Shown here one piece after another: positions 59,738 to 64,000 of a DNA stretch of 64,000 nucleotides (positions are counted from its first letter, which is position 1; each line of letters opens with the position of its first letter). The DNA lies in NCBI GenBank assembly GCA_963575745.1, contig CAUYUJ010018726.1, positions 186,001 to 250,000 of the forward strand, written 5' to 3'. The translations under genes and the position numbers were made by a program. This stretch comes from Prorocentrum cordatum (Eukaryota; Sar; Dinophyceae; Prorocentrales; Prorocentraceae). The notes below the pieces were generated by a model. The model saw nothing but the letters and a program-made list of their open reading frames with translations, ran no database searches and was not told where the DNA came from.

Positions 59738-61155
59738 GGCCTTCGGTGGAGCTCCCCGTGGGGCCACGAAACGCTATATTTGGTGGGGAGAACGCATGCG
59801 AACACCGCCACTGAGACCTTCCGTGGAGCTCCCTATGAGGCCACGAGGCGCTGTACTGGGTGGGGGAGCCGCATGCGAACACCGCCACTGAAGCCTTCCG
59901 TGGAGCTCCCTGTGGGGCCACGAAGCGCTGTATTGGGTAGGGAAACCGCACGCGAACGCCGCCACTGAGACCTCTGGTGGGGTTCCCTAAGGGGCCACGG
60001 AACGCTGTATTGGGTGGGGGAACCGCATACGAACACCGCCACAGAGCCTGGTTGAGCTACTTGTGGGGCCACGAAGCGTTGTCCTGGGTGGGGGGGCCGC
60101 GTGCGAGCACACCCACTGAGGCCTTCGGTGGAGTTCTATGGGGCCGCAAAGCTCTGTTCAGGGGGGGGGGGGGGACCGCATGCAAACACCGCCGTTGAGG
60201 TCTTCGGTGAAGCTCCCCATTGGGCCGCGAAACGCTGTAGTGGGTGGAGGATACGCGTGCGAACACCGCCACTGAGGCCTTCGGTGGAGCTACCTGTGGG
60301 GCCACGAAGCGTTGTGCTGGGTGGGGGGACCGCGTGCGAACACACCCACTGAGGCCTTCGGTGGAGCTCCCGATGGGGCCGCGAAGCTTTGTTCTGGGGG
60401 GAAGGGCCGCATGCGAACACCGCCCTTGAGGTCCTTGGTGAACATCTCTCTGGGGCCGCGAAACATTGTATCGGGTGTGGGATCCGCATGCGAACACCGC
60501 CACTGAGGCCTTTGGTGGGGCTGTCTCTGTGTGGGGCCACGAAGCGCTGCACTGGGTGTGGGATCCGTGTGCGAACGCCGCCACCGAGGCCACCGCATGC
60601 GAACACCGCCGAGGCGTTCAGTGGAGCTCCATATGGGGCCGCGAAACGTTGTGTTGGGTAGGGGAGGCGCATGCGAACACCTTCGTTGAAGCCTTCGGTG
60701 GAGCCCCGTACGGGGCCACGAAACGCTGCACTGGGCGGGGGAACCGCAAACGAGCACTGCCGCTGAGGCCTTCGGTGGAGCTCCCTATAAGGTCACGAAG
60801 CGTTGTACTGGGCGGGGGAACCGCATGCGAACACAACCACTGAGGCCTTCGGTGGAGCTCCCTATGGGGGCACGAAACGCTGTACTGGGTGGTGGAACCG
60901 CATGCGAACACCGCCGCTGAGGCTTTCGGTGGAGCTCCGTTTGGGGCCACGAAGCGCTGTACTGGGTGGGGGAACCGCATGCGAACACCGCCACCGACGA
61001 TTTCTGTGGAGTTTTTATGGGGCCACGAAGCGTTGTATTGGGTGGGGGAACCGCATGCGAACACCGCCATTGACGTCTTCGGTGGAGCTCCTTCTGGGGC
61101 CGCGAAGCGCTGTATTGAATGGGGGAACCGCATGCGCACACCGCTACTGAGGGGC
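59738..61155 (+). repeat. Satellite family A, about 18 units, forward orientation
   Basis: Well-conserved 77-80-bp units: GAACACCGCCACTGAGGCCT, TCGGTGGAGCTCC, TATGGGGCCACGAAACGCTG, TACTGGGTGGGGGAACCGCA. Anchors lie near 59745, 59823, 59900 and 59978 and continue at the same step. Units near 60100-60180, 60330-60420 and 60520-60620 vary more (G12 run, GGAAGGGCCGC, and a partial extra unit). All frames are open over long stretches on both strands and are repeat by-products. Confidence 0.92.
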
Positions 61156-61202
61156 CGAAATGGTTGACTCGTTCGGCGGGCAAAGGCAGGGATCGGAGGA
61201 AC

Positions 61203-61241
61203 GAGGAGAGGAGAGGAGAGGAGAGGAGAGGAGAGGAGAGG
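61203..61241. repeat. GGAGA pentamer run
   Basis: GAGGAGAGGAGAGGAGA repeats directly follow satellite A. Confidence 0.85.
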
Positions 61242-61308
61242 ATGAGACGCGGGGCGGTGTCTCTTCATGAATCTGGCGCGACACCAATTAGGGGGCAGTT
61301 TCCTAATG

Positions 61309-61490
61309 CATGGGCACATTGCTTGGCATTGCGTGGCGTTGCTTGGCGTTGCTTGGCATTGCTAGGCATTGCTTGCAATTGCTTGGTGCTGCTTGGTATT
61401 CCGTGACAATCATTGCTTTGCATGGGTTGGCATTGCTTTGCATCGCGTTGCATTTCTTACCATTTTTGGGCATTGTTTGCAATGCTGGGG
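61309..61490. repeat. GCTTGGCATT decamer array
   Basis: About 17 units of exactly or nearly 10 bp (GCTTGGCATT, GCGTGGCGTT, GCTTTGCATC). Peptides on the - strand are Lys/Gln/Ala/Met-rich. Confidence 0.85.
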
Positions 61491-61680
61491 AGCCCGAGCA
61501 ACATAACTGGAAGACCAAAGAACAAGACCAGGGAGCTTGGGAACCCGAGGAACAAGACCGGAGACCCCGAGGAACCCAAGCAAGAAACGAGGCCAGGGAA
61601 CCCGAGAAGCCCAAACAAGGAACAAGACGGGGGAACCCGAGGAACGAGAGTGAGGGTCCCAGAAGGGCCTCCCGAAGCAA
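61491..61680. repeat. GAACAAGACC / GAACCCGAGG repeat
   Basis: Units of GGGAACCCGAGGAACAAGAC and GAAGCCCAAACAAGGAAC recur about every 40-48 bp. Confidence 0.7.
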
Positions 61681-61739
61681 AAATGGCCCCATTCCCTTGG
61701 GAACACTTGCATTTTTACCATGTTCACCGCTTCGGCGTC

Positions 61740-63225
61740 GACCGCGTCGAAGACGGCTCCAGGAGCCGACAAGATCGCCCCGAGACGGCCATAGAGAGTT
61801 CCCAGAGGCCCCCAAGACGGCTTCAGAGGGGCCCTCGACTGTCCAGGAGGCCCCCGAGACGGTCCCAGAGGACCCGGGGGGCCCAGGAGGTCTCCAAACG
61901 TCCAATAAGGCCCAGAATCCCCGAATCGTCTCTACAACACGCCGAAGATGGCTCCAAGACGGCCTCCAGGAGCCCCCACGATGGCCCAAGACGAGCCACC
62001 CGCGCAAGAGGCCCGGGCACCCGGGGCCGGGGCCCCTAGCGCGCATGGGGGGACCGGGGACTCCGAGACCGCGCCCAGAGCACCCCGGAGGGGCCCTGGA
62101 TCCCCCAGACTGCCCCAGAGAGCTCCAAGACTCTCCCAGAAGTCCCCGGATGACTTCGACCAGCCCCTCGAAGACAGCCCAGATAGCCCCAACGTGGCCC
62201 AAGATGGGCTCCAGACCGCAAATGCACAGCCGAAGAGCCCCCCAAGAGATCTCAAGGGAATTCCGAGAGGCGTCCCGAGAGAGCCCGAAGAGGCCCAAAT
62301 CCTTGATTTCCATTTTTTTTCCTACGTTTTCGCGCTTTCGAGCTTCCGACGCTCCACGACGGCCGACGACGCCCCCAAGACCGCCCCAAGACCGCCGAAG
62401 AGGCCCCCAACAGAGCCCCAAGACGGCCCCAGGGAGTCCGAAAATTGCCAGGGAGGAGCCTCAGACGGCCCAAGAGAGCCCCAGGACAGACGCAAGCTGG
62501 GCCACAGAGCGGGAGCGGGAGGCCCCAAGGCGCTCCAAGACCGACAGGCGTCCCGAGAGAGCCCGAAGAGGCCCAAATCCTTGATTTCTGGTAGTTTTTT
62601 TCCTGTGTGCTTCGCTTTCTCGCGTTCTCGAGCTTCCAACGCTCCAAGACGGCCGAAGACGCCCCGAAGATCGCCCCCAAGACCGCCGAAGATGCCCCAA
62701 AAAGAGCCCCAAGACGGCCCAGGAGAGCCTGAAGACTGCCCAAGAGCAGCCCAGGACTGCCCAAGATAATCTTAGGAGAGGCACAGGAAGGACCCCAGAG
62801 CGGGAGCGGGAGGCCCCTAGGAGCTCCAGGACGGCCCAGATGGTCCCGACGTGGCCCAAGAGGAGCTCATGACGGAAAACACACTGTCCAAGCGGCCTCC
62901 AAGAGGGCCCAAGAGAGTTCCGAGAGACGTCCCGAGAGAGCCCAAAGAGGCCCACATCATTGGCTTGCACTTGTTTGTTCAATGTTTTTCGCTTTCTCGC
63001 GCTCTTGAGCTTCCAATGCTCGCAGACGGCAGAAGACGCCCCCAAGACCGCCCCAAGACCGCCGAAGAGGCACCCTAAAGAGCCCCAAGACAGCCCCAGG
63101 GAGCCCGAAAATTGCCCAAGAGGAGCCTCAGACGGCCCAAGAGAGCCCCAGGTCAGGCCCAAGAGAGCGGGAATGGGAGGCCCCAAGGCGCTCCAAGACG
63201 GCCCAGATGGCCCGGGCCTACCCCC
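61740..63225 (+). repeat. CCCCCAAGACGGCCC family with a ~280-380-bp higher unit
   Basis: A short word (GGCCCCCAAGACGGCCCCAG and variants) repeats throughout. From 62271 a larger unit starting CGTCCCGAGAGAGCCCGAAG is found three times, at 62271, 62549 and 62929. It has an internal non-repetitive AT-richer stretch (GGCCCAAATCCTTGATTTC; TTTTCGCTTTCTCG) and ends GAGCGGGAGCGGGAGGCCC. Long stop-free frames here are not genes. Confidence 0.82.
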
Positions 63226-63234
63226 TCCGTCCCT

Positions 63235-63870
63235 CCTTCCTTCCCGCCCCCTCTCCTTGCCTCCATTCCCTCCTCTCTCCTCTTCCTCCCCTCACCCCTC
63301 AGCTTTCGTGCTCCTCCCTCCTCTCCTGGGACGGCCCCGCCAGAGCGCCAGACAGGCCCCGCTAGAGCGAGCGGGGCATCGCTGTAACCTATCATTTCAC
63401 AAGTTGTTTTGCCCCTCCCACCCCTCAAGGGCGGCCCCGTCAGAGCGAGAGGGGTGCATGTTGCTATACCATATACAGTCCCTGTTCTGTTTTGCTCCTC
63501 CCACCGTACCCGAGGTAGCCCCGTCAGAGCGCACGGGGTGTGGCTATATCATAATGTTCCTCAGGTTTCGTGTTCCTCCCTCCCCTCCTGGGCAAGCCCC
63601 GCCAGAGCGCCAGGGAAACCCCAGCCAGAGAGTGCAGGGCATCCCTACACCATACTATTTCACGCGATTATTGCTCCTCCCACCCTTGCAGGGCGGACCC
63701 GCCCGAGCGAGCGGGGTGTGGCTATACTTTGCAATTTCTCAAGTTTCGTGCCCCTCCCTCACCTCCTGAAACGCCTCGCCAGAGCACCAAGAAGGTACCG
63801 CCAGAGGCCCCGTCAGAGCTCCAGGCAGCAACATACAGTGACTTGCCAGGCAAGTCAATGAGCATCCCCC
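63235..63870 (+). repeat. ~90-bp repeat with CCCCGYCAGAGCGAGCGGGG core
   Basis: CTCCTCCC anchors near 63310, 63412, 63493, 63571, 63675 and 63750 have spacing alternating between 75-81 and 102-104 bp. Each unit has a GGGxGGCCCCGYCAGAGCG core, a CGGGGTGTGGCTATA part, and TTTCACAAGTTTCGTGC. The longer units carry an extra GCCAGACAGGCCCCGCTAGA segment. Confidence 0.82.
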
Positions 63871-64000
63871 GTGAGCCCGAACCTTGTGCTTCCACGGGTG
63901 CGATTATCGCCGGCACGAGGTTGGGCGTCCAGCACAAAGAAGCTTCCCCACTTCCGTGGACGGATTCGACAACAACTGGTTGCAAAAAAAGACATTGATG
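63871..64000. other. Unique sequence to the window edge
   Basis: No gene or repeat recognised. Confidence 0.4.

Noticed and set aside
59738-61319. Several frames of 120-230 codons across family A
   Set aside because: They repeat every 78 bp and are open on both strands because the unit lacks stops.

Overview
This window looks like nuclear DNA of a dinoflagellate (inference). The reasons are a Ty1/copia RNase H tail followed by protein segments of a dinoflagellate-associated type (FEYCCG...IPCTGGSPW), an endonuclease/reverse-transcriptase LINE with C-terminal zinc fingers, very GC-rich non-coding DNA, and a large load of simple and tandem repeats. I found no prokaryotic operon, rRNA, tRNA or intact housekeeping gene. 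I cannot name the species.

Layout. 1-11.3 kb: moderate GC and densely protein-like on the + strand, but broken. A copia RNase H end runs in frame into a series of about ten conserved-looking segments interrupted by in-frame stops and one-base frame changes. Eleven exact copies (and one near copy) of CGGC-NNN-GCCG are scattered through it, usually reading Gly-small-Ala. 11.9-15.9 kb: satellites and microsatellites (family A reversed, family B forward, GAT tract, 152-bp repeat, 12-mer repeat). 16.0-16.6 kb: a fragment resembling the end of an SF1 helicase. 17-26 kb: GC-rich DNA with a TC tract and a 2-kb CTCAGC hexamer array. 26.3-30.0 kb: a protein-like tract with Cys motifs and one in-frame TAG, ending beside a GA tract. 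30-44.4 kb: GC-rich DNA with no recognisable gene, containing several short tandem arrays and family B in reverse orientation. 44.4-54 kb: a C-poor zone of GAT and GAG trinucleotide repeats. 54.3-59.1 kb: a decayed LINE (endonuclease, RT, zinc fingers, and a coiled-coil/basic ORF downstream). 59.3-64 kb: GAG repeats, family A forward (about 78 bp, about 18 copies), and further arrays.

Large-scale structure. Family A and family B each occur twice in opposite orientation, in mirrored order: A reverse, B forward, TC tract ... GA tract, B reverse, A forward. This is the most unusual structural signal here. Nothing in the window looks like a complete working gene. The protein-like parts are best read as remnants of retroelements and their associated ORFs, unless some of the breaks are assembly errors: two frame changes lie at homopolymers.
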